A stretch of DNA of 64,000 bases from Subtercola boreus (GCF_006716115.1 NZ_VFOO01000001.1:1364001-1428000), one strand, 5' to 3'. Counted from the first letter of the stretch, positions 39,846-49,622 are shown. Numbers and translations: made by a program. Notes: generated by a model from the letters alone, not told the origin.

Positions 39846-40645
39846 CACCTCCCCGATCATCCAGAACCGACGACAGAACCGGCAACGGAGCCGGCACCGG
39901 CAGCGTCGACAGCACGGCCGGCACCGGCAGCATCGACAGCGTTGCCGTCGTCATTCCCGCCCGGAACGAGGAACAGCTGATCGCCCGCTGCCTGCGCTCG
40001 GTCGAGCAGGCGATCGCCCTCACCCGCTCGCGCCTCGGCGACGCCGGACCGAACATCGTCACCGTCGTCGCGGTCGACAGCAGCGGTGACGACACCGAGG
40101 CCATCGCCCGGTCGTTCCCGGGCGTGTCCGTGTTCACAGTGGACGCGAAGAGCGTCGGCGCCGCCCGGCGCGAGGGAGTCGATCTCGCTCTCGACGCCCT
40201 CGACCTGTTCGCGCATGGCGATGCCTCCCGCGTCTGGATCGCGAACACCGACGCCGACTCCGCCGTCCCCGCCACGTGGCTGCTCCACCAGCTCGACCTC
40301 GCCGCCGAGGGTGCGGACGTCGTCATCGGCACGGTGCGCCCCGACTTCGCCGATCTCAGCGCCCGGCAGGTCGAGGCGTGGCTCCGCCAGCACCCGCCGG
40401 GCGTGGCGAACGGCCACATCCACGGGGCCAACCTGGGATTCCGCGCCGACTTGTACATTCGCGCGGGCGGGTTCGCGCCGCTCAGCGAGCACGAAGACGT
40501 CGACCTCGTCGCGCGCCTGGCGGCTCTGGATGCCCGGACCGTCCCCACCGCGTCCGCCGAGGTGCTGACCTCCGGCCGCCAGGCGGGCCGCACCCCCGGC
40601 GGCTATGCGGGTTACCTCCGCACCGAGCTGGTCCCCCCGGCCTGA
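39842..40645 (+). CDS. Family 2 glycosyltransferase in PIG-L operon
   Basis: 267 residues. After an unconserved Gly/Thr/Ser-rich N-terminus (about 1-32) comes a GT-A domain: VAVVIPARNEEQLIARCL, VDSSGDDT, and IANTDADSAVP with the metal-binding DAD, then ANLGFRADLYIRAGGF. Gene order (dehydrogenase, deacetylase/methyltransferase, glycosyltransferase) with 4-nt overlaps throughout implies one pathway: transfer of an N-acetyl sugar, deacetylation, methylation and an oxidation step. Product unknown. Confidence 0.9.
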   Translation: MTPPRSSRTDDRTGNGAGTGSVDSTAGTGSIDSVAVVIPARNEEQLIARCLRSVEQAIALTRSRLGDAGPNIVTVVAVDSSGDDTEAIARSFPGVSVFTVDAKSVGAARREGVDLALDALDLFAHGDASRVWIANTDADSAVPATWLLHQLDLAAEGADVVIGTVRPDFADLSARQVEAWLRQHPPGVANGHIHGANLGFRADLYIRAGGFAPLSEHEDVDLVARLAALDARTVPTASAEVLTSGRQAGRTPGGYAGYLRTELVPPA

Positions 40646-40727
40646 CCAGCCCGCCCTCTCCCCGTTCGGCACCGCAACCCCGCCGCCCGCGCCGCGACCT
40701 CCCAGCCGTTTCGTCGTACGGTAGACC

Positions 40728-42587
40728 GTGACCAGAGTGACCAAGAAGCACGCGAACCCCACCTCCACCCAGCGACCGGCCGGAGCCACGCAACCGCCGA
40801 CCGGAACCGTGCCCATCCGCACGAACGGCTACACCGATCTCCGCTCCTACGGGGCCATCGGCGACGGCCGCACCGTCGCCCTCATCGCCCTCGACGGCAG
40901 CATCGACTGGTTCCCCGTGCCGAACCTCAATGGCACCCCTGTCTTCGCGCGCCTCCTCGACGAGAGCGAGGGCGGTTCGCTGGAGCTCACCCCCACGCAG
41001 GCCTTCACGGCAAGCCGCCGCTACCTGCCCGGCACCAACGTGCTGGAGACCACGTTCACCACCGACACCGGCACCGCGGTGCTGACCGATGCGCTCGTCA
41101 CCGGGTTCGCCGGCCGTCTGCCCTGGGCCGAGCTCGCCCGCCGCGTCGTCGGGGTGAAGGGCAGCGTGCGGTTCCGTTGGCGGGTCGCGCCGGGCACCTG
41201 CCTGTCGACCGCCAGCCCCTGGATCCAGAAGACCGCCCACGGCCCCGTCATCCGGGTCGACTCCGTCACCATCGCGGTGCGCGGCATCGACCACGGCCCG
41301 CGCGGCGGCGGAGACCGCGCCCTCGCCGGCCGGTTCACCACGAGCCCGAAGTCGCACCACGTGCTGGCCGTCGCCGGCACGTCGAACGAGCCCCTGCACA
41401 TCCCGCAGCCCGAACTCACCGACAGCGGCATCGAGCGCACGGTCAAGAACTGGCAGCACTGGTCGGAGGAGTTCACCTACGACGGCCCCTGGAAGGACGC
41501 AGTCGAGCGGAGCGCCCTCGCCCTGAAGCTGCTGATCTTCAGCCCCACCGGAGCGATCGCGGCCGCCGCGACCACCTCTCTGCCCGAGAGTTCGCGGGGC
41601 GGCAAGAACTGGGACTACCGCTTCGCCTGGATCCGCGACCTCGCCTACACCGTGCACGCTCTCATCCGGTTCGGCCTCCGTGAGGAGACCCACGCCTCCG
41701 TCTCCTGGCTGCTGAAGACGATCCGCGCGAACGGTCCCGAACTGCACGTCTTCTACAGCCTCGACGGCGCACCCCCCGGCAGTGTCGAGAAGCACGACTC
41801 CACCGGCTGGCGGGATGCCGGCCCGGTGGTGACGGGCAATCCGGCCAGCGGCCAGCTGCAGCTCGGCGTCTTCGGCGACCTCTTCGACGTGATGCGGCTC
41901 TATGTCAAGGCCGGAAACGTGCTCGATTCGGAGACCGGACGGATGCTCGCGGGCGTCGCCGACCGCGCGTGCGACGACTGGCGCCGCCCCGATGCCGGCA
42001 TCTGGGAGCTGGCGGACACCCGGCACTACACCTCCTCGAAGATGGGCTGCTGGCAAGCTCTGGATGCCGCGGTCGAACTCGCCGAGCTCGGCCAGATCCC
42101 GGGCGACCCGGCCCGCTGGCGATCCGAGAAGGGCATGATCCAGGAGTGGGTGCGGGAGCACTGCTGGTCGGAGACCCTGCAGAGCTACGTGATGTACCCG
42201 GGCAGCGAGGAGCTCGACGCAAGCGTGCTGCTGCACGCGACCAGCGGCTTCGACCGCGGCGAGCGGATGTCGCAGACGATCGACGCGATCCAGAAGGAGC
42301 TCGCCCGCGGCCCGCTCGTCTACCGGTACTCCGGCGCAGAGGCCGAGGAGGCCACGTTCGTCGCGTGCGCCTTCTGGCTCGCCTCCGCCCTCGTCTGCAT
42401 CGGCCGTGCCGACGAGTCGGTTGCGCTCATGGACGAACTCATCGGCCTCTCAAACGACGTCGGCCTCTACTCCGAGATGATCGACGCCGACGACCTGTCG
42501 TTCCTCGGCAACCTCCCGCAGGGCCTCAGCCACCTCGCGCTGATCAACGCCGCCATCACGATCGAGGAACTCACCCGCGACAAGTGA
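40728..42587 (+). CDS. Glycoside hydrolase family 15 protein (glucoamylase or trehalase type)
   Basis: 619 residues. An N-terminal beta domain (DLRSYGAIGDGRTVALIALDGSIDWFPVP by its ends DLRSYGAIGD and IDWFPVP) precedes the (alpha/alpha)6 catalytic part with GGKNWDYRFAWIRD, which contributes the general acid region, and ISWLL/YSGAEAEEATFVACAFWLA near the C-terminus. No signal peptide, so it acts in the cytoplasm, on glucans or trehalose. Actinobacterial GH15 proteins of this length include trehalases; the substrate cannot be set here. TACGGT at 40717-40722 lies 5 nt before GTG, so a leaderless mRNA is likely. Confidence 0.92.
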   Translation: MTRVTKKHANPTSTQRPAGATQPPTGTVPIRTNGYTDLRSYGAIGDGRTVALIALDGSIDWFPVPNLNGTPVFARLLDESEGGSLELTPTQAFTASRRYLPGTNVLETTFTTDTGTAVLTDALVTGFAGRLPWAELARRVVGVKGSVRFRWRVAPGTCLSTASPWIQKTAHGPVIRVDSVTIAVRGIDHGPRGGGDRALAGRFTTSPKSHHVLAVAGTSNEPLHIPQPELTDSGIERTVKNWQHWSEEFTYDGPWKDAVERSALALKLLIFSPTGAIAAAATTSLPESSRGGKNWDYRFAWIRDLAYTVHALIRFGLREETHASVSWLLKTIRANGPELHVFYSLDGAPPGSVEKHDSTGWRDAGPVVTGNPASGQLQLGVFGDLFDVMRLYVKAGNVLDSETGRMLAGVADRACDDWRRPDAGIWELADTRHYTSSKMGCWQALDAAVELAELGQIPGDPARWRSEKGMIQEWVREHCWSETLQSYVMYPGSEELDASVLLHATSGFDRGERMSQTIDAIQKELARGPLVYRYSGAEAEEATFVACAFWLASALVCIGRADESVALMDELIGLSNDVGLYSEMIDADDLSFLGNLPQGLSHLALINAAITIEELTRDK

Positions 42588-42692
42588 CCCCGTGCCTGAC
42601 GTGCGTTGTCAACCACCCCCTCTGCAAGGTGACCGGCCGCCGGCACCGGCGTAGCGTAGAAGCCAGCCATCCGCAGAACAGAAAGGCACACT

Positions 42693-43238
42693 GTGTCCAC
42701 GACAACAATCGAACGAGACGTGCACGTTCCCGCCGACGGCGGCCCCAAGGCCACCCGGCGCCAGAATGCCGAACGCGGCTTCAAGGCCCCGAAAGACCTG
42801 ACCGACGCGATGCAGGCCGTGCTCGTCGACCTGATCGAGCTCCACGTGCAGGGCAAGCAGGCGCACTGGAACGTGGTCGGCAAGAACTTCCGCGACCTGC
42901 ACCTCCAGCTCGACGAGATCATCGACGCCGCGCGGGAGTTCAGCGACACGATCGCGGAGCGCATGCGTGCCCTGCACGCGGTTCCGGATGGTCGTTCCGA
43001 CACGGTCGCGGCCACGACCTCGCTGCCCGAATACCCCAACGGTGAGATCGACACCGCCGAGACCGTCGACCTGGTGGTCGTGCGCCTCGAGGCCACCGTC
43101 GGCACCATGCGCGACGTGCACGACACCGTGGACGAGGCCGACCCGACAAGCGCCGACCTGCTGCACGCCATCATCGAGAAGCTCGAGCAGTACGCCTGGA
43201 TGGTCGGGGCGGAGAACCGCACGGCGACCGCGAAATAG
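42693..43238 (+). CDS. dps: Dps-family ferritin-like protein
   Basis: 181 residues, starvation-type ferritin that stores iron and protects DNA. The inter-subunit ferroxidase ligands are all there: His58 (QAHWN), His70 (RDLH) and Asp74 (QLDE). An N-terminal tail with several Lys/Arg (KATRRQNAERGFKAP) could bind DNA. The C-terminal helix includes LEQYAWMVGAENR, a Dps hallmark. GTG start with GAAAGG 6 nt upstream. Stands alone; a strong hairpin follows. Confidence 0.94.
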   Translation: MSTTTIERDVHVPADGGPKATRRQNAERGFKAPKDLTDAMQAVLVDLIELHVQGKQAHWNVVGKNFRDLHLQLDEIIDAAREFSDTIAERMRALHAVPDGRSDTVAATTSLPEYPNGEIDTAETVDLVVVRLEATVGTMRDVHDTVDEADPTSADLLHAIIEKLEQYAWMVGAENRTATAK

Positions 43239-43248
43239 GTTTTCGCCC

Positions 43249-43302
43249 GAAGGGACGCAAACTGTCGGAAAGATTCGTCTTTCGAGCAGTTTGCGTCCCT
43301 TC
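43249..43302. terminator. Strong bidirectional terminator hairpin
   Basis: 16-bp perfect inverted repeat (43249-43264 with 43287-43302; GAAGGGACGCAAACTG) with partial pairing in the loop. It occupies the 69-bp gap between the convergent dps and dhaM stop codons. Confidence 0.8.
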
Positions 43303-43307
43303 GCGGT

Positions 43308-44042
43308 CTACTCCTCGCCGAAGCCCGACTCGATGAGGGCGACGAGGGCGTCGAGGGCCGCGAGGCCCGCGGCATCCTGAGCGGTGAGAGTGGCCGTCGC
43401 GCCGCGCACCAGGCCGAGGGACATGATCCCGAGCAGGCTCTTGGAGTCCTTGCCGTTGATCGTCACCTTCGCATCGAACGTGTTCGCGAGCTTCACGAAC
43501 TCCGCCGCGGGGCGGGCGTGCAACCCGTCACGGTTCACGATCGTCACGGTTCTCGTCAGCGCGGCGTCGGCCGCGTCATCCACGGCACCGGATGCTCCGC
43601 CTCCCGCCCGGGCGTCGGCAGGGCCCGGCCCGGGCACCTCACCGAACGCACTCCGGGCGGACTCGGCCGCCGCGACGACGGCGGCGAGCGATCCGCCTGT
43701 CTCCGCGGTCACCGAGGCCGCAACCGCACCCTCGACCAGCGGTGCATCCACGATGCGCACACGCTCCCGCACCTCGTCGTCGAGGAAGTCGAGGGCCGTC
43801 TCGGCGGTCAGGATGGCCGAACCGAGGTCGCACAGCACGACCACACCCTCGCCCGAGTCGGCCTCCGCGATCGCGGCCGTCACCTTCTCGAAGCTGGTGC
43901 CGATACCGCCCTCGTCAGTGCCGCCGGCCGCGACGAGCGCCGCTCCAGGCGCCATCTGCCCGGCGAGCTCGGTCAGCCCGTCAGCGATCTTCCCGCTGTG
44001 CGAGACGAAGACGAGCCCGACCTTCCCCGGCACGCCTGCCAC
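43308..44042 (-). CDS. dhaM: PTS phosphoryl donor for dihydroxyacetone kinase, EIIA-HPr fusion
   Basis: 244 residues. The N-terminal EIIA-mannose-like domain has its phospho-His in VSHSGKIADG (His15). After a Gly/Ala/Asp linker comes an HPr domain with NRDGLHARPAA (His175) and the SKSLLGIMSLG stretch around the regulatory Ser. There is no enzyme I domain, unlike E. coli DhaM, so phosphate must come from a separate enzyme I. It passes phosphate to ADP held by DhaL. GTG 44042 directly follows the dhaL stop; GTG 44033 is an alternative. Confidence 0.91.
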   Translation of the reverse strand: MAGVPGKVGLVFVSHSGKIADGLTELAGQMAPGAALVAAGGTDEGGIGTSFEKVTAAIAEADSGEGVVVLCDLGSAILTAETALDFLDDEVRERVRIVDAPLVEGAVAASVTAETGGSLAAVVAAAESARSAFGEVPGPGPADARAGGGASGAVDDAADAALTRTVTIVNRDGLHARPAAEFVKLANTFDAKVTINGKDSKSLLGIMSLGLVRGATATLTAQDAAGLAALDALVALIESGFGEE

Positions 44043-44043
44043 G

Positions 44044-44721
44044 TCAGGACGCGTCCGGGGCAGAGGAACCGGATCCCGTGCCGCTGGTGCCCGCAGCCGC
44101 ATCGGACGCAGCCCGCAGAATGAGCGCCGACGACTGAGAACCCGGGTCCCGGTGACCGATGGCCCGCTCGCCGAGGTAGCTCGCGCGACCCTTCCGCGCC
44201 ACGAGCGGTTCGGTCGCCTTCGCGCCCTGCTCGGCCGCGTCCGCCGCCGCCGCGAGGATCCCGGCCTCGTCCGCACCGTCGGCCAGAGCGGCCGCGGCGG
44301 CGTCGACGGCCGGAGTCCAGGCATCGATCATCGTCTTGTCGCCGACCTCGGCCTTGCCGCGCAGCACCACACCGTCACGCGCTGCGGTGAGCAGCGCGAC
44401 GACAGCCGCGCCATCCAACTGCTCGGCTTTGCCGACGGCACCCGCGGCCTTGAGGTACGCGGTTCCGACCAGCGGGCCGGACGCACCGCCGACCGTCGAG
44501 ATGAGCGTCGTCGCCACCAGCTTCAGGGCGTCGCCCGGAAGTGCGCCCTCCGGCAGGTCGCCGAGCTTCTGGATGACCGCGCTGAACCCTCGGTCGAGGT
44601 TCTCTCCGTGGTCGCCGTCGCCGATCTCGCGGTCGAGGGTGATCAGTTCGACCCGGTGATCCGCGATCACCCGTGCACTCTCCCGGATCCATTCGGTCAC
44701 CCAGTCGATACCGAGGCTCAT
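44044..44721 (-). CDS. dhaL: Dihydroxyacetone kinase ADP-binding subunit
   Basis: 225 residues. Asp residues of TLDREIGDGDHGENLDRG (Asp30, 35, 37) chelate the two Mg ions that hold the tightly bound nucleotide. TVGGASGPLVGTAYL and KGRASYLGERAIGHRDPGS (ends shown) are family signatures. A 20-residue Ala/Ser/Gly tail is unconserved. ATG 44721 chosen because GGAAGG lies upstream across the dhaK stop; the longer frame overlaps dhaK. Works with DhaK and DhaM to phosphorylate dihydroxyacetone. Confidence 0.93.
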   Translation of the reverse strand: MSLGIDWVTEWIRESARVIADHRVELITLDREIGDGDHGENLDRGFSAVIQKLGDLPEGALPGDALKLVATTLISTVGGASGPLVGTAYLKAAGAVGKAEQLDGAAVVALLTAARDGVVLRGKAEVGDKTMIDAWTPAVDAAAAALADGADEAGILAAAADAAEQGAKATEPLVARKGRASYLGERAIGHRDPGSQSSALILRAASDAAAGTSGTGSGSSAPDAS

Positions 44722-44726
44722 CCCGT

Positions 44727-45728
44727 CTACCTTCCCCATCGGAGAGCGGCAGTCTGCACGGGGGCATCCCACAGCTCGGTCAGTTCGTCATCCAACTTCA
44801 GCACAGTGATCGACGCGCCCTGCATCTCGAGCGAGGTCACGAAGTTGCCGACCAGCGAACGGGTCACCTCGACGCCCTTCTCCTTCAGCACCTCGGCCGC
44901 GCGGCGGAAGACGATGTAGAGCTCGATCTGCGGCGTTCCGCCCATGCCGTTGACGAACAGCAGCACCTTGTCGCCTGAGGCGAACGGCAGGTCTTCGAGG
45001 ATCGGGCCGAGCAGACGGTCGACGATCGCGTCGGCCGGCTCCAGCTTGATGCGTTCGCGGCCGGGTTCGCCGTGGATGCCGATCCCGATCTCGATCTCGT
45101 CGTCAGCGAGGGTGAAGCTCGGCTCACCGGCGTGCGGAACGACGCACGGGGTCAGAGCGACTCCCATCGAGCGGGTCTGGTCGTTGACCTTCTGGGCGAT
45201 CCGGGTCACGGTTTCGAGGTCGTCGAGGCGCTCGGCCGACGCGCCGGCGATCTTCTCGACGAGCACCGTCCCTGCGACACCCCGGCGCCCGGCCGTGTAG
45301 AGGCTGTCCTTGACCGCGACATCGTCGTTGATGATCACGGAGCGCACCTCGATGTCATCCGCCGAGGCCAGGTCGGCTGCCGTCTCGAAGTTGAGCACGT
45401 CGCCGGTGTAGTTCTTCACGATGTGGAGCACCCCGGCACCGCCGTCGACCGCCTTGGTGGCCGCGACGATCGGGTCGGGTGTCGGAGAGGTGAACACCGG
45501 CCCGGGAACGGCGGCATCGAGCATCCCGAAGCCGACGAAGCCGCCGTGCAACGGCTCGTGGCCGCTGCCGCCGCCGCTGACGAGGGCGACCTTGCCCTGC
45601 ACCGGCGCACCCTTCCGCACGATGTAGATGGGGTCGTAGAAGACGTCGACGAGATCGCCGTGCGCAGCTTCGATGCCTCTCGCTGCCTCGTCGACGACAT
45701 TCTTCGGGTCATTGATGAGCTTCTTCAT
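44727..45728 (-). CDS. dhaK: Dihydroxyacetone kinase substrate-binding subunit
   Basis: 333 residues. The substrate-binding His219 ([11 protein letters not shown]), which forms a hemiaminal with dihydroxyacetone, is present, as are [16 protein letters not shown] and [12 protein letters not shown]. Length is normal for the PTS-type DhaK. First gene of dhaKLM, AAAGGGAA ribosome site upstream of the ATG. No dhaR regulator or glycerol facilitator gene is adjacent. It lies 81 nt downstream of trpD on the same strand and may be read from its own promoter. Confidence 0.94.
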   Translation of the reverse strand: MKKLINDPKNVVDEAARGIEAAHGDLVDVFYDPIYIVRKGAPVQGKVALVSGGGSGHEPLHGGFVGFGMLDAAVPGPVFTSPTPDPIVAATKAVDGGAGVLHIVKNYTGDVLNFETAADLASADDIEVRSVIINDDVAVKDSLYTAGRRGVAGTVLVEKIAGASAERLDDLETVTRIAQKVNDQTRSMGVALTPCVVPHAGEPSFTLADDEIEIGIGIHGEPGRERIKLEPADAIVDRLLGPILEDLPFASGDKVLLFVNGMGGTPQIELYIVFRRAAEVLKEKGVEVTRSLVGNFVTSLEMQGASITVLKLDDELTELWDAPVQTAALRWGR

Positions 45729-45809
45729 TGAAATTCCCTTTCACCAAAGTCCGATGCGCCCGCGCACCGGGTGGACAGAACAAGACCGAGCCGGGACTCG
45801 ACGCTAAAC

Positions 45810-46868
45810 CTACGCCCCGCGGTTGGTCGCCGCGACCCACTTCGTCAGTTTGCGGAGCGCCGATCCGGAGTCGATCGACTCTGCAGCGACGACCATCTTC
45901 TCGGCGAACCGTTCCACAATGCTGCGCTGCACTTCGGAGGGGTCGCGGGCCAGGTCGAACGCGGCCAGCCCTGCCGCCGCATTCAGCAGCACGATGTCGC
46001 GCACCGCGCCGGTCTCGCCGCCCAGCACCCGCCGGACGGTGTCGGCATTCGCGGCGGGGTCGCCGCCCCGCAGTTCGTCGATGGATGCCCGGCGGAGCCC
46101 GAGGTCACGGGGATCCAGATCGTGTTCGGTGACGGCGCCCCTCGACACCTCCCAGATGTGGCTGTGGCCTGTTGTCGTCAGTTCGTCGAGTCCATCGTCG
46201 CCCCGGAGAACGAGAGCCGTCGCGCCGCGCGTCTGGAATACTCCCACGATGAGCGGCACGCGGTCGAGCTGGGCGACGCCGACCGCGGAAGCCTCGGGCC
46301 TCGCCGGATTGCAGAGCGGGCCGAGGTAGTTGAAGACGGTCGGAATCCCGAGCTCGCTCCGCACCGCGCCGGCGTGCCGGAAGCCGGGGTGGAACTTCGC
46401 CGCGAAGGCGAAGGTGATGCCGGCCTCGTGCAGCACCCGCGCGACCGAGACGGGTTCGAGGTCGAGGTTCAGCCCGAGCGCCTTCAGCACGTCCGACGAT
46501 CCGGCGAGCGAACTCGCCGCCCTGTTGCCGTGCTTGATCACCGGCACGCCGGCACCGGAGGCCACGATCGACGCCATGGTGGAGACGTTCACCGTGCCGA
46601 AGCGGTCGCCGCCGGTACCCACGATGTCGAGGGCGAAGGGGTCGACATCCAGAGGCAGAGCATGGTCGAGGATCGCATCGCGGAACCCGACGATCTCGTC
46701 GACCGTCTCACCCTTGGCGCGGAGCGCCACCAGGAATCCGGCCAGCTGGGCAGGCGACGCGGAGCCCTCCATCACCTCGTTCATCGCCCAGGTGGACTCG
46801 GCGACGGTTAGGTCCCTCGCGGCCAGAAGAGCGGAGAGCAGGTACGACCAGCTGAGTTCAGACGCCAT
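45810..46868 (-). CDS. trpD: Anthranilate phosphoribosyltransferase
   Basis: 352 residues. Transfers the phosphoribosyl group from PRPP to anthranilate, second step of tryptophan synthesis. The glycine-rich VGTGGDRFGTVNVST holds the PRPP phosphates; VIKHGNRAASS, FAAKFHPGFRHAGAVRSELGIPTVFNYLGPL (by its ends FAAKFHP and FNYLGPL) and GDDGLDELT are typical. Stand-alone from other trp genes but beside ctaE-qcr, an arrangement I recall as common in Actinobacteria. TAGGAT lies 7 nt upstream of the ATG, so it is probably leaderless. Divergent from ctaE. Confidence 0.95.
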   Translation of the reverse strand: MASELSWSYLLSALLAARDLTVAESTWAMNEVMEGSASPAQLAGFLVALRAKGETVDEIVGFRDAILDHALPLDVDPFALDIVGTGGDRFGTVNVSTMASIVASGAGVPVIKHGNRAASSLAGSSDVLKALGLNLDLEPVSVARVLHEAGITFAFAAKFHPGFRHAGAVRSELGIPTVFNYLGPLCNPARPEASAVGVAQLDRVPLIVGVFQTRGATALVLRGDDGLDELTTTGHSHIWEVSRGAVTEHDLDPRDLGLRRASIDELRGGDPAANADTVRRVLGGETGAVRDIVLLNAAAGLAAFDLARDPSEVQRSIVERFAEKMVVAAESIDSGSALRKLTKWVAATNRGA

Positions 46869-46993
46869 GGGAACGATCCTAAACGGTGGGCATTCTCCGC
46901 CCTTCCGCGCCGAACTTCTACACCCGGTAAAAAAGTCGTCTCTAGACCCCGCAAATGCGAAACACCTGAACAGAAATCGGACATAATGGGTGA

Positions 46994-47620
46994 GTGACTA
47001 GCAGCTCGATGACCCAAACATCCGCACCCCTGGTGCAGCGCCCGAACGTCGTTGCCGTCGGCACGATCGTCTGGCTCGGCAGCGAGGTCATGTTCTTCGC
47101 CGGCCTCTTCGCCATCTACTTCACGCTGAGGTCGACGAGCCCCGAGCTCTGGAGCACCGAGAGTTCGATCCTGAACGTGCCGTTCGCCACCGTGAACACG
47201 CTGATCCTCGTGTCAAGTTCGTTCACCTGCCAGTTCGGTGTCTTCGCCGCGGAGCGCCTGCAGTCGCGCGCCACCGGGTGGAAGCCCACACAGTGGGGCA
47301 TGGTCGAGTGGTTCTTCCTCACCTATGTGCTCGGTGCGCTGTTCGTCTCCGGGCAGGCCTGGGAGTACGCGAACCTCGTGCAGGAGGGCATCACGCTGAA
47401 CTCCTCCTCCTACGGGTCGGCGTTTTACCTCACCACCGGCTTCCACGCCCTGCACGTCACGGCCGGGCTCTTCACCTTCCTGCTGATGATCGGCCGCGCC
47501 TTCGGTGTGAAGAACTTCGGACACCGGGAGGCCACCAGCGCCATCGTCGTGTCGTACTACTGGCACTTCGTCGACGTGGTGTGGATCGGCCTGTTCCTCG
47601 TGATCTACATCCTGAAATAG
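46994..47620 (+). CDS. ctaE: Cytochrome c oxidase subunit III
   Basis: 208 residues, five membrane segments, subunit III of the aa3 oxidase. Signatures: [22 protein letters not shown] (by its ends [10 protein letters not shown] and AGLFAIYF), [16 protein letters not shown] and [19 protein letters not shown] 46994 has CATAAT (46982-46987) 6 nt upstream, the spacing of a leaderless mRNA; ATG 47009 lacks any ribosome site. Opens the ctaE-qcrCAB operon, whose products join ctaCDF in the bc1-aa3 supercomplex. Confidence 0.95.
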   Translation: MTSSSMTQTSAPLVQRPNVVAVGTIVWLGSEVMFFAGLFAIYFTLRSTSPELWSTESSILNVPFATVNTLILVSSSFTCQFGVFAAERLQSRATGWKPTQWGMVEWFFLTYVLGALFVSGQAWEYANLVQEGITLNSSSYGSAFYLTTGFHALHVTAGLFTFLLMIGRAFGVKNFGHREATSAIVVSYYWHFVDVVWIGLFLVIYILK

Positions 47621-47668
47621 CTCGTGTTCCGCCGCACCACCAGCATGTCCCGACAGAGAGTTGAGAGA

Positions 47669-48460
47669 ATGGCCCGCACCTCCAAGAAAGCGAACAGACG
47701 GCACCCCCTGGCGACCGTCGTTCTGATCGCGATCGGGTTGGCCTTCACGGGCGGCGGTTACGCGCTGTTCTCGAGCACCGCCACGGCTGACACCAGCACG
47801 GCCGCCTCGCAGGCCACGGTCGAAGAGGGCAGCAAACTGTTCGCGGCGAACTGCGCCACCTGCCACGGCATGAACCTCGAAGGCACGACCGCCGGCCCGA
47901 GCCTGCTCGGCGTCGGCGCGGCATCCGTCGACTTCCAGGTAGGCACCGGCCGCATGCCCCTCGCCATGCAGGGCCCGCAGGCCATGCAGAAGCCCGTGCA
48001 GTTCACCGAGGAGCAGACGGCGGCCCTCTCGGCCTTCGTGGCCTCGCTCTCGCCCGGCCCCTCCGTCCCCACCGACTCCCAGCTCACCGATGACGGCAAC
48101 GCCACGAACGGCGGCGAACTCTTCCGCATCAACTGCGCCATGTGCCACAACGTCGCGGGTGCGGGTGGAGCGCTCACCGAGGGCAAGTTCGCCCCCGAGC
48201 TGACCGGTGTCGAGTCGAAGTACATCTATGAGGCCATGCTCACCGGCCCGCAGAACATGCCCGTCTTCAACGACCACAACATCACCCCCGAAGACAAGCG
48301 CGACATCATCACCTACCTGAAGTACCTCCAGAACAACCCGTCCCCGGGCGGATTCGAGCTCGGCAACCTCGGGCCGGTGGCCGAAGGCCTCTTCATCTGG
48401 ATCTTCGGTATCGGCGCGGTCGTCGCACTGACGGTCTGGCTCACGGCGAAGTCGAACTAG
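47669..48460 (+). CDS. qcrC: Cytochrome bc1 complex diheme cytochrome c subunit
   Basis: 263 residues. An N-terminal anchor (about 13-35) and a C-terminal membrane segment (about 238-260) flank two cytochrome c domains with CATCH (Cys62, Cys65, His66) and CAMCH (Cys156, Cys159, His160). The tandem heme form is the actinobacterial QcrC that hands electrons directly to the oxidase without a soluble cytochrome c. ATG 47669 preferred (GAGAGTTGAGAGA upstream); ATG 47645 is an alternative. Confidence 0.94.
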   Translation: MARTSKKANRRHPLATVVLIAIGLAFTGGGYALFSSTATADTSTAASQATVEEGSKLFAANCATCHGMNLEGTTAGPSLLGVGAASVDFQVGTGRMPLAMQGPQAMQKPVQFTEEQTAALSAFVASLSPGPSVPTDSQLTDDGNATNGGELFRINCAMCHNVAGAGGALTEGKFAPELTGVESKYIYEAMLTGPQNMPVFNDHNITPEDKRDIITYLKYLQNNPSPGGFELGNLGPVAEGLFIWIFGIGAVVALTVWLTAKSN

Positions 48461-48521
48461 CCCCCCACCGGCACAGACACCCGCACCGGCACACATTCTT
48501 CTCAGGTTCGAAAGGAACACC

Positions 48522-49622
48522 ATGGCACACGACGACACGAGCGGCACAGACGTCGCCGCGTTCTCGTCAGGCGCAGACGGCGTGAGCAACACCTCCGGCA
48601 GGGCGGTCGAGCCCTCCGCTGCCTCCGGCGGTCTCGCCGTCATCACGAGCGACGGCTTCGCCGACCCGGGAGTCCCGCCGCACCGCAAGCGGGTGACCGA
48701 TCTCGACCCGAAGAAGGCCCGGACCGCCCAGCGCACCGTCTACACACTCTTCTACCTCTCCATCGCCGGCTCGATCTTCGCGATCGCGGCCTACATGGCG
48801 TTCCCCATCAACGAGAACGACCCGGGTTCGGTACGACTCAACACGGTCTTCCTTGGACTCGGCATAACGCTGGCCCTGATGGGCATTGGAATCGGCGCCG
48901 TGCACTGGGCGAAGTCGCTCATGCACGACGAGGAGGGTGTCGACATCCGGCACCCCGTGCGTTCGTCCGACGAGACCCGCGCCCGTGCGGTCGAGATCTT
49001 CCACGAGGGCAATGTGGAGTCGGGCATCGGTCGCCGCTCCCTCATCCGCAACAGCCTCATCGGTGCCCTCGTCGCGTTCCCGCTGCCCGCGGTCATCCTG
49101 TTCAGGGGCCTCGGCCCGCAGAACGAGATCCCGGCAGATCTCCTCTCGCACACCATGTGGAAGGCGGGGGCGCGGCTGACGCTCGACCCCTCGGGCCTCC
49201 CCATCAAAGCTGCCGATGTCACCATCGGTTCGGCGTTCCACATCATCCCGGAAGGCCTCAACGACGCCCCCGACCGCCTCGAGCAGAAGGCCAAAGCGGC
49301 CGTGCTGCTGATGCGCGTCAACCCGTCTGACCTCAACGTCAGCGCCGGCCGCGAGAACTGGAACTACGACGGCATCGTCGCGTACTCCAAGATCTGCACG
49401 CACGTCGGATGCCCGGTGGCCCTGTTCGAACAGCAGACCCACCACCTCCTCTGCCCCTGCCACCAGTCCACGTTCGACGTGGACAACGAGTGTGCGGTCA
49501 TCTTCGGCCCGGCCAAGCGTGCCCTGCCCCAGCTGCCCATCACTGTCGACGGCGAGGGCTACCTCATCGCACAGAGTGACTTTCTTGAGCCAGTCGGCCC
49601 TAGTTTCTGGGAGCGTTCATGA
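48522..49622 (+). CDS. qcrA: Cytochrome bc1 complex Rieske iron-sulfur subunit
   Basis: 366 residues with three membrane segments (about 68-90, 107-128, 183-200) in place of the usual one, as in actinobacterial QcrA. The 2Fe-2S ligands are CTHVGCP (Cys about 292) and CPCHQST. GAAAGGAAC lies before the ATG. The first 60 residues are a polar cytoplasmic tail. Its stop overlaps the qcrB start (ATGA). Confidence 0.95.
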   Translation: MAHDDTSGTDVAAFSSGADGVSNTSGRAVEPSAASGGLAVITSDGFADPGVPPHRKRVTDLDPKKARTAQRTVYTLFYLSIAGSIFAIAAYMAFPINENDPGSVRLNTVFLGLGITLALMGIGIGAVHWAKSLMHDEEGVDIRHPVRSSDETRARAVEIFHEGNVESGIGRRSLIRNSLIGALVAFPLPAVILFRGLGPQNEIPADLLSHTMWKAGARLTLDPSGLPIKAADVTIGSAFHIIPEGLNDAPDRLEQKAKAAVLLMRVNPSDLNVSAGRENWNYDGIVAYSKICTHVGCPVALFEQQTHHLLCPCHQSTFDVDNECAVIFGPAKRALPQLPITVDGEGYLIAQSDFLEPVGPSFWERS

